DNA of 51,432 bases from Candidatus Cryptobacteroides faecipullorum (GCA_017694885.1 JADIMH010000045.1:1-51432), one strand, 5' to 3'. Numbered from the stretch's first letter, positions 27,347-36,588 are shown. The notes: generated from the sequence alone by a model not told the origin. Numbers and translations: made by a program.

Positions 27347-28654
27347 TCAGGACTTGTTGCCTGCGGCCGCATTGTCCGGATAAGTGAACGGCACAAGCCG
27401 TGACATAATGAAAATCGGCACTACCGCCGCCATTACAACGACAAAGAACATCTTGTAGCCGAGTGCGTCGCTCAGGAAACCGGACACCGCCCCCGTCATC
27501 ATGACGGACAGGTTCATTATACCGGAAGCGAATGCATAATGGGCCATCTGGTGCTTTCCCGGGGCCACCTGCTGCATCATGAACAGGGTAAGCCCGACGA
27601 ATCCGAAGCCGTAGCCGAAATATTCCACGATAATTCCGGCTCCTATCAGAAGCACGGACACAGGCTGTACCCATGCGAAATACGTATACACCAGAAAAGG
27701 AAGATTGAATATGCATACGAGAGAGAACAGGGCCTTCCTGAGGCCGAGATGGGAAATATAGTAGCCGGCAAGCAGGGATCCGAGGACGAAAGCGGCTGCC
27801 CCGAATGTCCCGTAGAACATGCCGATCTGCTGCTCGGAAAGGCCGAGACCGCCGTCAGCCCGTGCGGCTTTCAGGAAAAGAGGCACTATCTTCATCACAA
27901 ATCCTTCGCCCAGACGGTAAAGGATTATGAACAGGATGTACCATCCGATATATTTCTTGGTAAAGAAGTCACTGATTACCGCCCAGAGTTCAGACATCGT
28001 CTCGGAAGCCGACCTTACCTGTACGGCTGCCGCCCCTCCTGAAGGCAGGGACCTTGCGTGATAGAGACTGAGCACGACCAGGATGGCGCCGCAGGCTGTC
28101 ATGATTATGGTCCAGGCCGGAAGAGAGGCTTCCTGTGCCGTTGCCCCTCCTGCCTTGAAATGATCGATAAGGATGCCGGCGACATAGACCAGCAGTCCTG
28201 TAGCCACGAGCTTTGCCAGATTATAGAACGCCCCCTGCCACCCGATGTATTTGGCCTGGTCCTGCTTTGAGAGCTCTGCCATGTAAAGCCCGTCCAGGGC
28301 TATGTCATGAGTGGCGCCGCTCATGGCAATCACGGCCAGAATCGCAATGCTTACAGCAAAGAAATGCGGAAGATGAAGCGCCAGCGCCACCAGACCGAAT
28401 CCGATTCCCGATATCAGCTGGGTGGCTACGACAAAGAATTTCTTGGTCTTGAACATCTCCAGGAAAGGACTCCAGAGAAACTTTATGGTCCACGGGAACA
28501 TGATTACGGAAGTCCACAGCGCTATCTGGCTGTCTTCAATACCCAGCCCCTTGAACATGAGGACACACACCATGTTAAGGACGACAAACGGCATGCCCAT
28601 AGCGAAATAAGCGCTCGGGACCCACCTCAGAGGAGAAATGCTCTTATTGCTCAT
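27347..28654 (-). CDS. MFS transporter, probable Man-GlcNAc or mannooligosaccharide carrier
   Basis: A 435-residue inner-membrane carrier with about twelve hydrophobic segments, of the AmpG-like/GPH-like MFS type ([12 protein letters not shown] loop, [27 protein letters not shown]). First gene of the leftward operon MFS-GH130-GH92-GH92-GH92, with its own promoter at 28684-28717. Carriers of this type are regular partners of GH130 genes. The inferred cargo is the beta-mannosyl-GlcNAc disaccharide made in the periplasm, delivered to GH130 in the cytosol. The cargo is not provable from sequence. Confidence 0.88.
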   Translation of the reverse strand: MSNKSISPLRWVPSAYFAMGMPFVVLNMVCVLMFKGLGIEDSQIALWTSVIMFPWTIKFLWSPFLEMFKTKKFFVVATQLISGIGFGLVALALHLPHFFAVSIAILAVIAMSGATHDIALDGLYMAELSKQDQAKYIGWQGAFYNLAKLVATGLLVYVAGILIDHFKAGGATAQEASLPAWTIIMTACGAILVVLSLYHARSLPSGGAAAVQVRSASETMSELWAVISDFFTKKYIGWYILFIILYRLGEGFVMKIVPLFLKAARADGGLGLSEQQIGMFYGTFGAAAFVLGSLLAGYYISHLGLRKALFSLVCIFNLPFLVYTYFAWVQPVSVLLIGAGIIVEYFGYGFGFVGLTLFMMQQVAPGKHQMAHYAFASGIMNLSVMMTGAVSGFLSDALGYKMFFVVVMAAVVPIFIMSRLVPFTYPDNAAAGNKS

Positions 28655-28683
28655 TATGCGGTTAATGGTTTTAATACAATTTG

Positions 28684-28717
28684 CAAATGTAACAATAAAT
28701 CAAGGCAAAACCCCAAA
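28684..28717 (-). promoter_or_regulatory. Promoter of the MFS-GH130-GH92 operon
   Basis: TTTG (28714-28717), 22 nt, then TACATTTG (28684-28691) on the minus strand, a full two-element match. It is a housekeeping-sigma promoter, so the mannosidase operon may be expressed without the ECF factor. Confidence 0.65.
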
Positions 28718-28816
28718 AATCAGCTTAAAAACCGATGCACTCTTGAATTCGGGAGTCCAATCCTGCACGGTCTGCATTATTCCGCCGATTTTCATCCGTA
28801 TGTGGGCGAGTTTCAC

Positions 28817-28824
28817 TATATTTG
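28817..28824 (+). promoter_or_regulatory. rsh promoter -7 element
   Basis: TATATTTG matches TAnnTTTG and sits 25 nt before the ATG at 28850. No -33 TTTG is seen at the right distance. Confidence 0.55.
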
Positions 28825-28849
28825 AAACCGGACTGAAACGAACATCACT

Positions 28850-31063
28850 ATGGACACAGTAGAGGAATTGTTCCCTTCTTTCGATGAAAAGGGGAAAGAG
28901 CTTGTCAGAGCCGCATACTCCATAGCGGGAAAGGCTCTTGAACAGCAGACAAGGGGAAACGGAAAGCCGTTTATAGAACACCCGGTCCGGGTGGCGAAAA
29001 TTGCAGCCGATGAAATCGGTCTGCCGGCAGAGTGCATCGCTGCAGTATTCCTGCATGAGGCTACACGCTTCCATCCTGAAACAGACATCCCTGCCGGAGG
29101 CGTGTTCGGAAAGGATGTTCTCACCATGGTGGACGGCCTGAACAAGATTTCGACCATCAAGCCCAAGGATACCAGGCTCGAAGCGGAGAATTACAAGAAA
29201 CTCATCGTCTCTTATTCCAAAGACCCCCGGGTGACGGTCCTCAAGCTTGCCGACAGGCTGGAAGTGATGAGGTCTCTGGACATGTTCCCTAAGCTTTCCA
29301 GGGAAAGGAAAATACTGGAGACTCTAATGCTCTATATTCCGCTGGCCCATCAGCTCGGACTTTACAACATGAAGAGCGAGATGGAAGACACCTATTTCCG
29401 TTACGCCGAACCCGAGCAGTACAGGGCCATAACCAACAAGCTGAAAGCGACCGAAAAGGACCGCCAGGCGCTCATGACCCAGTTCATCGAGCCGCTCAAA
29501 CACAAACTTTCCGTTGCCGGCATACAATACAAGCTGAAAATCAGGACGAAGACCGCCTATTCCATATGGAGGAAGATGCAGAAGCAGAAAGTGCCTTTCG
29601 AAGGGGTCTTCGACGTGTTCGCCATAAGGTTCATCATAGACTGCGATGCAGACAGGGAAACCGAGCACGCTCTGTGCTGGAAGGTATTCTCATATGTCAC
29701 GGAGGAATACGAACCCGACACGAAAAGGCTGCGCGACTGGATATCCAATCCGAAGCCTAACGGCTATGAATCGCTGCACATAACGGTCAGGAACAGCGAC
29801 AATGTCTATCTGGAAGTACAGATCCGTACCAAAAGGATGGACGATGTGGCTGAAAGCGGACTCGCGTCCCACTGGTCATACAAAGGGATCAAGCATGAAG
29901 CCACTCTCGACAAATGGCTTGCTTCCGTCCGCTATGCTCTCGAGCATCCGCACAGCGGCGGCCAGTACTATGAAGACGACGTTCCTGAACCGCCGTCAAA
30001 AGAAATATTCGTCTTCACCCCGTCAGGAGAACTGCGCAAGCTGCCTGCAGGCGCCACCGTACTGGATTTTGCTTTCGACATACATTCGAACCTCGGAATC
30101 AGATGTTCCGGCGGCAAGGTAAACGGCAAGGCCGTACCTATCAAGGAAACGCTCAAGACCGGAGACATTGTCGAAATAATGAGCACCAGGAACCAGAAAC
30201 CGTCACAGGACTGGCTGAATTTCGTGGTGACTTCAAAGGCCCGGACCAAGATAAGACAGAAACTCAGCGAAGCCGAATTCCAGAAAGCGGCCGAAGGCAA
30301 GGAACTTCTGGGGAGAAGACTCAAGAACTGGAAAATGGAGCTGGATGACGAGACCCTCGCCGCACTGATGAAAAAGCTGCAGTACAAGAATGTCAATGCA
30401 TTCTATGCAGCGGTAGGAGACAACACCGTCGACATCGGATCTCTGAAGGATATGATCCAGGCGGTCACCGGTATAAGGACCGGCGAACCGGTAACGTCAA
30501 GTCCTGATGCCGACGGACAGACTGAGGGCAAGACCGCCGGGACGAAGGCATCTCAGGGCAGCCAGAATCCGGAAAGGCAGATGTGGGACGGCAGAGGGAT
30601 ATCTTCAGATGACATACTGGTGCTGAACGCAAAGAATGTCAAGCATCTGGATTACAAGATGGCCAAATGCTGCAACCCTGTCTACGGCGATGACGTATTC
30701 GGTTTCGTATCGATAAAGGACGGGATCAAGATACACAGGATGTCCTGCCCCAATGCGGCGAGACTCATCGAGATGTACCCTTACCGCATCCAGAAAGTGA
30801 AATGGAGCGACACGCCTGCCACTTCAAGTTTCCAGACCACGCTCAGGATAATCGCCGCACTGGAGCCGTCAGTAATAAACGAAGTGATAGATGTCATAAA
30901 CACATTCAAGGCATCCATCCGTTCGTTCAATGTCAACGAGAACGCAAAGAACAGCACTTACGACATCTCCGTCAAGCTTTCCATTCCGAGCAATCTGGAA
31001 CTGGACAAAGTGCTTTCTCAGCTCCGGGCCCTACGGAATGTGGTGAAAGTCAACAGATCATAG
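28850..31063 (+). CDS. RelA/SpoT homologue with degenerate hydrolase domain
   Basis: A 737-residue long RSH protein: HD domain (about 30-170), (p)ppGpp synthetase (about 225-345), TGS (about 385-447) and C-terminal ACT (about 665-737). The synthetase residues D255 and E322 are present, and the charge-code motif is RLRD (293-296), an RxKD-like form. In the HD domain H44, H69 and D135 remain. The HD dyad is HE (E70), the conserved Glu-Asp four residues on are R73 and F74, and the conserved Asn after D135 is V139. Hydrolysis is therefore probably lost, leaving a RelA-type synthetase. It has its own promoter and terminator. Confidence 0.92.
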   Translation: MDTVEELFPSFDEKGKELVRAAYSIAGKALEQQTRGNGKPFIEHPVRVAKIAADEIGLPAECIAAVFLHEATRFHPETDIPAGGVFGKDVLTMVDGLNKISTIKPKDTRLEAENYKKLIVSYSKDPRVTVLKLADRLEVMRSLDMFPKLSRERKILETLMLYIPLAHQLGLYNMKSEMEDTYFRYAEPEQYRAITNKLKATEKDRQALMTQFIEPLKHKLSVAGIQYKLKIRTKTAYSIWRKMQKQKVPFEGVFDVFAIRFIIDCDADRETEHALCWKVFSYVTEEYEPDTKRLRDWISNPKPNGYESLHITVRNSDNVYLEVQIRTKRMDDVAESGLASHWSYKGIKHEATLDKWLASVRYALEHPHSGGQYYEDDVPEPPSKEIFVFTPSGELRKLPAGATVLDFAFDIHSNLGIRCSGGKVNGKAVPIKETLKTGDIVEIMSTRNQKPSQDWLNFVVTSKARTKIRQKLSEAEFQKAAEGKELLGRRLKNWKMELDDETLAALMKKLQYKNVNAFYAAVGDNTVDIGSLKDMIQAVTGIRTGEPVTSSPDADGQTEGKTAGTKASQGSQNPERQMWDGRGISSDDILVLNAKNVKHLDYKMAKCCNPVYGDDVFGFVSIKDGIKIHRMSCPNAARLIEMYPYRIQKVKWSDTPATSSFQTTLRIIAALEPSVINEVIDVINTFKASIRSFNVNENAKNSTYDISVKLSIPSNLELDKVLSQLRALRNVVKVNRS

Positions 31064-31070
31064 AATATGC

Positions 31071-31547
31071 TCATTCTTCGGTTTCACATCCGCTGAAGTA
31101 GAAATCTTCAGCGGATTTTTCTGCGGAAAAGCAGTAATAGGCCAGTTCCGCTTCGGAGCATACCTTCCCCTCATATATGATACGGGCCGAGATAAAAGCG
31201 AAATTCCTTTTCATCTCCTTTATGCCGGCACGTATTTCTATAGTGACGTCCGGTCCTGTCGGAACAGGCCTCTTGTATTTTATGTCAAGGTTGGTGGTCA
31301 TGCCTGCGCACTGGAGCTTCCTGGCTACTACCCAGGCGGCTATCTCATCCATCAAGGTAGCCTGTATGCCGCCATGCAGGGTATGAAGCCAACCCTGATA
31401 GTCGTCATCGGAATGCCAGAAGGATACGATTTCATCGCCGTCCTCGTAGAATTCCATTTTCAGTCCCACCCGGTTGCAAGGCGCACATCCGAAACAGTTG
31501 TAGCCGTCCTTGACAAGGCCGAGCCACGGATTTATGATCTTCTTCAT
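31071..31547 (-). CDS. Hotdog-fold acyl-CoA thioesterase (PaaI-like)
   Basis: A 158-residue hotdog-fold protein, read from the ATG at 31547 (MKKIINPWLGL); the frame continues upstream to 31625 without family similarity. HTLHGGIQATLMDEIAAWV is the PaaI/YdiI-type active-site helix. The N-terminal CFGCAPCN Cys cluster is common in Bacteroidota members. The substrate is unknown; CoA thioesters are likely. It is 46 nt downstream of queF and probably ends the prfA-que operon. Its last 18 codons carry the rsh terminator hairpin on the opposite strand, and only 7 nt separate the two stop codons. Confidence 0.85.
   Translation of the reverse strand: MKKIINPWLGLVKDGYNCFGCAPCNRVGLKMEFYEDGDEIVSFWHSDDDYQGWLHTLHGGIQATLMDEIAAWVVARKLQCAGMTTNLDIKYKRPVPTGPDVTIEIRAGIKEMKRNFAFISARIIYEGKVCSEAELAYYCFSAEKSAEDFYFSGCETEE
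31088..31120 (+). terminator. rsh terminator inside the convergent thioesterase gene
   Basis: Perfect 11-bp stem (31088-31098 and 31106-31116), 7-nt loop, then a T run to 31120. It ends the rsh transcript but lies within the last codons of the thioesterase gene on the other strand. Confidence 0.8.
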
Positions 31548-31593
31548 TTTCCTCGATTTTATCTGACCGACACAAAAATACGTTTTTTCAGAA

Positions 31594-32052
31594 CTATTCG
31601 TGCTCCTCCATACGTTTTTCGGCAAGGGCTTCGTATCTGGTTCCGGGACGGCCGTAATTGGCGTAAGGATAGATGGATATGCCCCCGCGGGGGGTGAAGA
31701 ATCCAGTAACCTCTATGTATTTCGGGTCCATGAGCTTTATAAGGTCCTTCATGATTTTGTTGACGCAGTCCTCATGGAAATCACCGTGGTTCCTGTAGCT
31801 GAAAAGATAAAGTTTCAGACTCTTGCTCTCGACCATCTTCACATCCGGGATATAGCTTATGCGGATTTCCGCAAAGTCAGGCTGCCCGGTTATAGGGCAG
31901 AGACTGGTGAATTCCGGGCAGTTGAACCTTACCCAATAGTCGTTTTCCTTATGTCTGTTCTCGAATGTCTCGAGGACTTCCGGAGCATAATCGCTCCTGT
32001 ATTCCGTCTTGCGGCCAAGCGATTTGAGACCTTCGTTTTCTCTGTTTTCCAT
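31594..32052 (-). CDS. queF: NADPH-dependent 7-cyano-7-deazaguanine reductase
   Basis: A 152-residue QueF of the short, single-domain type. It reduces preQ0 to preQ1, the last soluble step before tRNA insertion in queuosine synthesis. The nucleophile C52 and general acid D59 lie in [16 protein letters not shown], and the substrate-binding strand [20 protein letters not shown] is intact. It is 40 nt downstream of queC and shares its operon with the yhhQ transporter and a preQ1 riboswitch, a coherent queuosine module. Confidence 0.95.
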   Translation of the reverse strand: MENRENEGLKSLGRKTEYRSDYAPEVLETFENRHKENDYWVRFNCPEFTSLCPITGQPDFAEIRISYIPDVKMVESKSLKLYLFSYRNHGDFHEDCVNKIMKDLIKLMDPKYIEVTGFFTPRGGISIYPYANYGRPGTRYEALAEKRMEEHE

Positions 32053-32092
32053 AATTCCGTTAATAATAGTGTAAAATACTTACCGGCAATAT

Positions 32093-32758
32093 TCAGGCTT
32101 TGGATGCAAGGTATTTTTCCAGGCCTGCACGGCGGAGCCTGCATGCAGGACAATGTCCGCATCCGTCCCCCGGAATACCGTTATAGCATGTCAGTGTCTC
32201 GTTCCGGATTATATCCAGCACGCCGAGCTCGTCTGCAAGCGCCCATGTCCCGGCCTTATCTATCCACATAAGGGGAGTGTGGATGATGAACTGCTCGTCC
32301 ATTGCAAGGTTCAGTGTGACATTCAAAGACTTTATGAAAGAATCACGACAGTCCGGATAACCGCTGAAATCGGTCTGGGACACTCCCGTTACGATATGGT
32401 TTATGCCGTGCTCCCTCGCCACGACTGCGGCTATGCTCAGAAAGAAAAGATTCCTTCCGGGAACGAAAGTGTTGGGGAATGAATCTTCCGGTTTCTCCTG
32501 ATCCATCACTATCGAAGCATCCGTCAATGAATTGGCACCGAGCTGTCCGATAAAAGGAGTATCCATGAGATGGAAATCAACCTCTGCTTTTTCCGCCAGT
32601 TTTCCGGCCATTTCTACCTCCAGGGAATGTTTCTGTCCGTACCTGAATGTCAATGCATGTACCTTCCTGAATTCCCTTTTTGCCCAGAAAAGGCATGTGC
32701 TGGAGTCCTGGCCCCCGCTGAAGACGACCAGAGCCTCATCTTTATTCATCATGTTCAT
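32093..32758 (-). CDS. queC: 7-cyano-7-deazaguanine synthase
   Basis: A 221-residue QueC, which converts 7-carboxy-7-deazaguanine to preQ0 with ATP and ammonia. It has the PP-loop ([10 protein letters not shown]14-T21) and a C-terminal zinc site of C191, C200, C203 and C206 ([13 protein letters not shown]). The start at 32758 overlaps the yhhQ stop as TAATG, a sign of translational coupling. An internal ATG three codons on is also possible. queD and queE are not in this window, so the precursor must come from elsewhere on the chromosome. Confidence 0.95.
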   Translation of the reverse strand: MNMMNKDEALVVFSGGQDSSTCLFWAKREFRKVHALTFRYGQKHSLEVEMAGKLAEKAEVDFHLMDTPFIGQLGANSLTDASIVMDQEKPEDSFPNTFVPGRNLFFLSIAAVVAREHGINHIVTGVSQTDFSGYPDCRDSFIKSLNVTLNLAMDEQFIIHTPLMWIDKAGTWALADELGVLDIIRNETLTCYNGIPGDGCGHCPACRLRRAGLEKYLASKA

Positions 32759-33477
32759 TACTGTATGTCTGTTATTTTAAACGGATTGTAGGAAATGTCC
32801 GTATCGAAGGCATCCGCGCCTTCATATCTTTTGACAGCCTTGACGACGATATTGGTCACCGGCAGGATAATCACTTCATATGCTGTCTTCAGGAAAATCT
32901 GGAGCAGCATCATCTTGAGCATTTCATTCATGGCCAGTCCCCAGAATGCTATGGGAAAGAAAACAAGCGAATCCACGGTCTCTCCTCCGATCGATGAAAC
33001 CACGGCCCTGAGAGAGAAGCGTTTTCCATGGGATGCCACCTTCATCCTGCTCATGATATAGGCATTCACTGTCGAACCGGACAGAAAAGCCAGCAGAGAC
33101 GCCAGCGTAACTCTCGGTGCAAGACCGAAAATATAATCGAAATGCTCTCCGCCGTCCCAGAAACCTGCGGCAGGTAGCACTCTGACTATCTGGGCCATGG
33201 CTACCACAAAGAAATTCATCGCAAAGCCGGTCCAGATGACCAGCCTCGCCTTCTTGTAGCCCCATACTTCAACTATGCAGTCGTTCAGTATGTAAGAGAC
33301 CGGGAAAATAATCACTCCGCCGGTAAGCGTGAGCATTCCTGCAGTGAATATCTTTGTTTCAAAAAGATTGGATGCTATCAGACATACGTTGAAAAGTATG
33401 GCCATCAGCACAAAAGGTACGGACAGCGCGATGCGCTGTCCGGGGGCCGGAAGCCCCGGATGAGGATTGTTTTGCAT
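32758..33477 (-). CDS. yhhQ: Queuosine precursor transporter, YhhQ/VUT family (DUF165)
   Basis: A 239-residue inner-membrane protein with about six helices. It belongs to the YhhQ family, which takes up queuosine precursors such as preQ0/preQ1 ([37 protein letters not shown]). The charged and proline-rich first 20 residues are encoded by two GC-rich overlapping hairpins (33421-33460). The 42 nt upstream form a preQ1-I-like riboswitch, which supports precursor transport rather than another cargo. Its stop overlaps the queC start. Confidence 0.9.
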   Translation of the reverse strand: MQNNPHPGLPAPGQRIALSVPFVLMAILFNVCLIASNLFETKIFTAGMLTLTGGVIIFPVSYILNDCIVEVWGYKKARLVIWTGFAMNFFVVAMAQIVRVLPAAGFWDGGEHFDYIFGLAPRVTLASLLAFLSGSTVNAYIMSRMKVASHGKRFSLRAVVSSIGGETVDSLVFFPIAFWGLAMNEMLKMMLLQIFLKTAYEVIILPVTNIVVKAVKRYEGADAFDTDISYNPFKITDIQ

Positions 33478-33519
33478 TGTTCTTGTTTTTTAAGTGGTTA
33501 CCAAGCACACTGTTTTCTA
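33478..33519 (-). promoter_or_regulatory. preQ1-I-like riboswitch controlling yhhQ
   Basis: The whole 42-nt gap between the prfA stop and the yhhQ ATG can fold as an H-type pseudoknot. P1 is AGUG (33511-33508) with CACU (33496-33493). The loop starts with U and contains CUUG (33505-33502), which pairs perfectly with CAAG (33485-33482) as P2. Between them GUAAC places a C just before the P1 3' strand, like the preQ1-pairing C of known class I aptamers, and an A-rich linker (UAAAAAA) precedes P2. P2 ends 4 nt before the AUG, so control should be by blocking ribosome entry. P1 is only 4 bp. Confidence 0.7.
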
Positions 33520-34602
33520 TCATTCCGCTGCCTTGAGACGCTCTGCGTTCTCTGCTATCTGGAGCTGGTCGAGCACTTCCTGAATATCGCCGTCCATGAA
33601 GACCGGAAGGTTATACATCGTATAGTTGATACGATGGTCGGTCACTCGGGACTGAGGATAGTTGTAAGTGCGGATCTTGGCGGAACGGTCACCTGTCGAG
33701 ACCATTGTCTTGCGCTTTGCGGAAATCTCGTTCAGGTATTTCTCGTACTCCATGTTATAGAGTCTGGTACGGAGCTCTGCCAAAGCCTTGTCGAAGTTCT
33801 TCAGCTGGGATTTCTCATCCTGGCACTGGACTACGATACCTGACGGGATGTGGGTAAGGCGTATAGCGGAATATGTCGTGTTCACCGACTGTCCTCCAGG
33901 ACCGGAAGAACAGAAAGTATCCTTACGGATATCGTTCATATTCAATTCGATGTCGAACTCATCAGCTTCCGGAAGGACTGCCACTGATGCAGCCGAGGTA
34001 TGTACCCTGCCCTGCGTCTCGGTCTGAGGGACACGCTGCACGCGATGCACTCCCGACTCATATTTGAGGACACCGTAGACCCCTTCGCCTATCACCTTGA
34101 AGACTATTTCCTTGAATCCGCCTGCTGCACCTTCGGACTGGTTGGTGACTTCCATTTTCCATCCGCGTTTTTCAATGTATTTGGAATACATTCTGAACAG
34201 ATCGCCGGCGAAAATGGCAGCCTCGTCTCCGCCTGTGCCGCCGCGGATCTCCACTATGGCATTCTTGCTGTCCTGAGGGTCGGCCGGTATCAGGAGCAGC
34301 TTGATGTTCTGTTCCATTTCCGGGAGTTTGGGCTCTATCTCGGACATCTCCTCCTTGGCCATCTCGCGGAGCTCTTCGTCCTTCTCATTGGCGATGATAT
34401 CCTTTGCCGACTCGTAATCCTCGACCAGTTTCTTATATTCCTGCCCCGCCCTGATAATAGGGGCCAGCTCCTTGTATTCCTTGTTGAGCTGCACGTATTT
34501 CTTCATATCGGAAATCACTTCAGGGTCAGACAACTGTGCCTGAAGTGAATCATACTTGTCCTGCAATCCCAGGATTTTCTCTAATAGTGAATTTTCTGCC
34601 AT
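33520..34602 (-). CDS. prfA: Peptide chain release factor 1
   Basis: A 360-residue RF1, which reads UAG and UAA. The codon-recognition motif is PQT ([14 protein letters not shown]), a PxT form of the usual PAT. The catalytic GGQ is in [14 protein letters not shown]. Length is normal. It is 20 nt downstream of the GNAT-like gene and 42 nt upstream of yhhQ, with the riboswitch filling the gap. Its own expression should come from the promoter at 35809-35816 and be independent of preQ1, because control is at yhhQ translation. Confidence 0.95.
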   Translation of the reverse strand: MAENSLLEKILGLQDKYDSLQAQLSDPEVISDMKKYVQLNKEYKELAPIIRAGQEYKKLVEDYESAKDIIANEKDEELREMAKEEMSEIEPKLPEMEQNIKLLLIPADPQDSKNAIVEIRGGTGGDEAAIFAGDLFRMYSKYIEKRGWKMEVTNQSEGAAGGFKEIVFKVIGEGVYGVLKYESGVHRVQRVPQTETQGRVHTSAASVAVLPEADEFDIELNMNDIRKDTFCSSGPGGQSVNTTYSAIRLTHIPSGIVVQCQDEKSQLKNFDKALAELRTRLYNMEYEKYLNEISAKRKTMVSTGDRSAKIRTYNYPQSRVTDHRINYTMYNLPVFMDGDIQEVLDQLQIAENAERLKAAE

Positions 34603-34622
34603 ATGTTATTATAAAGACTCTT

Positions 34623-35747
34623 TTATTTTATCTCCTTGATATAGCATCTGCGTCTCATGAAAAGCTCGCAGTCGCCGTATTTGCTCCATACGAAAGAAGC
34701 GGAATTGGTGTCGATCTGAGGGTTGGTGATAGCCCATTTGGCACCGCACTCGCGGTACTGTCGTGCCATTATGCTATGGAAGACGGATGAAACGCCGGTG
34801 TTCTGCCACTTCGGTGCGGCACCGTTTATCATCAGGTCTATCGTCTCGACATTCCTGAGCGCTTTCAGGAAATGTATCCATCCGAACGGAAACATGGACC
34901 CTTTGGCCTTCTGCAGAGCCTTGGAGATGCTCGGAAATGAAATGCCGAATGCGGCAATCTCCCCGTCCTCATCCAGAAGGAAGCAGCACAACCTCTTGTC
35001 CAGCAGACCTATAGTCTGCTCGGCCTCCTCTGCGATCTCCTCATCCGTAAAAGGAATGAAATTATAGACAGCCTCTGCAAAACTCTCGTTATATATCTGG
35101 AAGAATTTGCGTACCAGCGCTTTGTCATGTTTCAGGGAATCTATGTCGCCCTCGACAAGCCTGTACCTCTCTTTCAGCCTGGAGGCTATCGCTTCCATCT
35201 TCTCAGGAACAGGCTGGTCAGCCCGAAGCTTGTACTGCACCCAGTCGCATTCCTTTTCAAACCCGAGGGCGGTAACCAGATCGTTATAATAAGGATAGTT
35301 GTAGAGACAGTTGAACGGAGGAATGTTCTCGTACCCTTCCACCAGCATGCCCTGCTTGCCTAATGTATTGTAATACAGCGGACCGTGGATTTCATTCATT
35401 CCATGCTCCTTTGCCCATGCCTCGGCGGTGGAAATCAGAAGACGGGCCACTTCCAGATCGTTTACGGTATCGAACCATCCGAAACGGGCGCGTTTTTTCC
35501 CGTATCGTTCGTTATACCTCGGATTTATCATCCCGCAGATACGCCCCGCTACCTTGTCTCCTTCCATTACCATCCACATCTTGTGAGTACAGTAACTCAG
35601 CGTAGAGACGCTCGTAAGGGACTTCACCTGATCGGAATGGAGCGCAGGCACATACTGCGGGCAATCCTTATATAGCTTGTCAGGGAAGCAGATGAATTTT
35701 CCAAGGTCTTTTTTCGATTTGACCTCGACAATACGATAGGCAGGCAT
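34623..35747 (-). CDS. GNAT-like conserved protein
   Basis: A 374-residue cytosolic protein of a Bacteroidota-wide group usually annotated as GNAT-family acetyltransferase-like. It has an N-terminal segment (LYKDCPQYVPALHSDQV), a GNAT-like strand-turn (MEGDKVAGRICGMINPRYNE), EIHGPLYYNTLGKQGML, and a second GNAT-like half around 255-365 (LLDEDGEIAAFGISFPSI; INGAAPKWQNTGVSSVF). The acetyl-CoA-binding loop is not classical, so activity is uncertain. It heads the operon that includes prfA and the queuosine genes. Confidence 0.75.
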   Translation of the reverse strand: MPAYRIVEVKSKKDLGKFICFPDKLYKDCPQYVPALHSDQVKSLTSVSTLSYCTHKMWMVMEGDKVAGRICGMINPRYNERYGKKRARFGWFDTVNDLEVARLLISTAEAWAKEHGMNEIHGPLYYNTLGKQGMLVEGYENIPPFNCLYNYPYYNDLVTALGFEKECDWVQYKLRADQPVPEKMEAIASRLKERYRLVEGDIDSLKHDKALVRKFFQIYNESFAEAVYNFIPFTDEEIAEEAEQTIGLLDKRLCCFLLDEDGEIAAFGISFPSISKALQKAKGSMFPFGWIHFLKALRNVETIDLMINGAAPKWQNTGVSSVFHSIMARQYRECGAKWAITNPQIDTNSASFVWSKYGDCELFMRRRCYIKEIK

Positions 35748-35808
35748 AAATATCTGTGTTTTAATACAATAAATACATCCGGCAAATACTCTTCCAACTT
35801 ACCGGATG

Positions 35809-35816
35809 CAAAGGTA
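35809..35816 (-). promoter_or_regulatory. Promoter -7 element of the prfA-queuosine operon
   Basis: TACCTTTG on the minus strand matches TAnnTTTG, about 62 nt before the ATG at 35747. TTTG copies lie about 12-16 nt upstream, closer than the usual -33 spacing. Confidence 0.5.
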
Positions 35817-35849
35817 GTAAAAATTATACAAACAAATCCAGGAAGCCCG

Positions 35850-36587
35850 TCACATTGCCTGCTCCGGACTCCGGACGGACAGCAGCGACTGGAGTGCGGC
35901 CTGGGCGCAGACACAGCCGAAAACGGCGGGAATATAGGAAACAGTCCCTACAAGGGATTTCTTGTTGCGGTCATCGCACTCGGTTATCGCCTCTTTCTTC
36001 GGCAACTCTTCCGAGAACACAGCCTGAAATCCTTTCTTTATTCCCATTCTCCTCAGACGCTTGCGGACCAGGGCCGCCAGAGGGCAGTTGAACGATTTGG
36101 ATATGTCGGCGAGCCTCACTTTAGTGGCATCGGTCTTGGCCCCGGCCCCCATGGATGAAACCAGCGGTATGCCCCTGTCCATGCAATATTTGATAAGGGA
36201 CATCTTGGGAGAAAGAGTATCTATGGCATCTATCAGGAAATCAATCCTGTACTTTCCGAGAACCTCATCCGCGGAGCCGGCTTCGAGATACTCCTTCAGC
36301 ACTATGATGTCAAGCTGCGGGTTTATATCCAGAAGCCGCTCGCGCAGGACATCGCACTTGGGCCGTCCCACTGTAGAATCAAGGGCCAGAAGCTGGCGGT
36401 TCTTGTTTGTGACCGAAACATTGTCGCTGTCCATTATTATAAGGTGGCCCACTCCTGCGCGGACGACCATTTCAGCGGCATAGCCGCCCACCCCGCCAAC
36501 CCCGATTACCGCGACCCTGGAGACGGAAAGCCGCTGCAGACCTTCCTCCCCTATCAGCATCGAAGTCCTTTCTTTCCAGTCTTCCAT
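35850..36587 (-). CDS. tcdA: tRNA threonylcarbamoyladenosine dehydratase
   Basis: A 245-residue E1/ThiF-superfamily enzyme (TcdA/CsdL). It uses ATP to cyclise t6A37 in tRNA to ct6A. The Rossmann motif GVGGVGG is at 29-35, then MDSDNVSVTNKNRQLLAL with the adenylation Asp and Arg, and DAIDTLSPKMSLIKYC. The C-terminal part (SYIPAVFGCVCAQAAL) is typical. Its ATG comes one nucleotide after the mazG stop, so the two form an operon. The C-terminus is slightly short of the E. coli enzyme, which is common in this phylum. Confidence 0.9.
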   Translation of the reverse strand: MEDWKERTSMLIGEEGLQRLSVSRVAVIGVGGVGGYAAEMVVRAGVGHLIIMDSDNVSVTNKNRQLLALDSTVGRPKCDVLRERLLDINPQLDIIVLKEYLEAGSADEVLGKYRIDFLIDAIDTLSPKMSLIKYCMDRGIPLVSSMGAGAKTDATKVRLADISKSFNCPLAALVRKRLRRMGIKKGFQAVFSEELPKKEAITECDDRNKKSLVGTVSYIPAVFGCVCAQAALQSLLSVRSPEQAM

Positions 36588-36588
36588 G

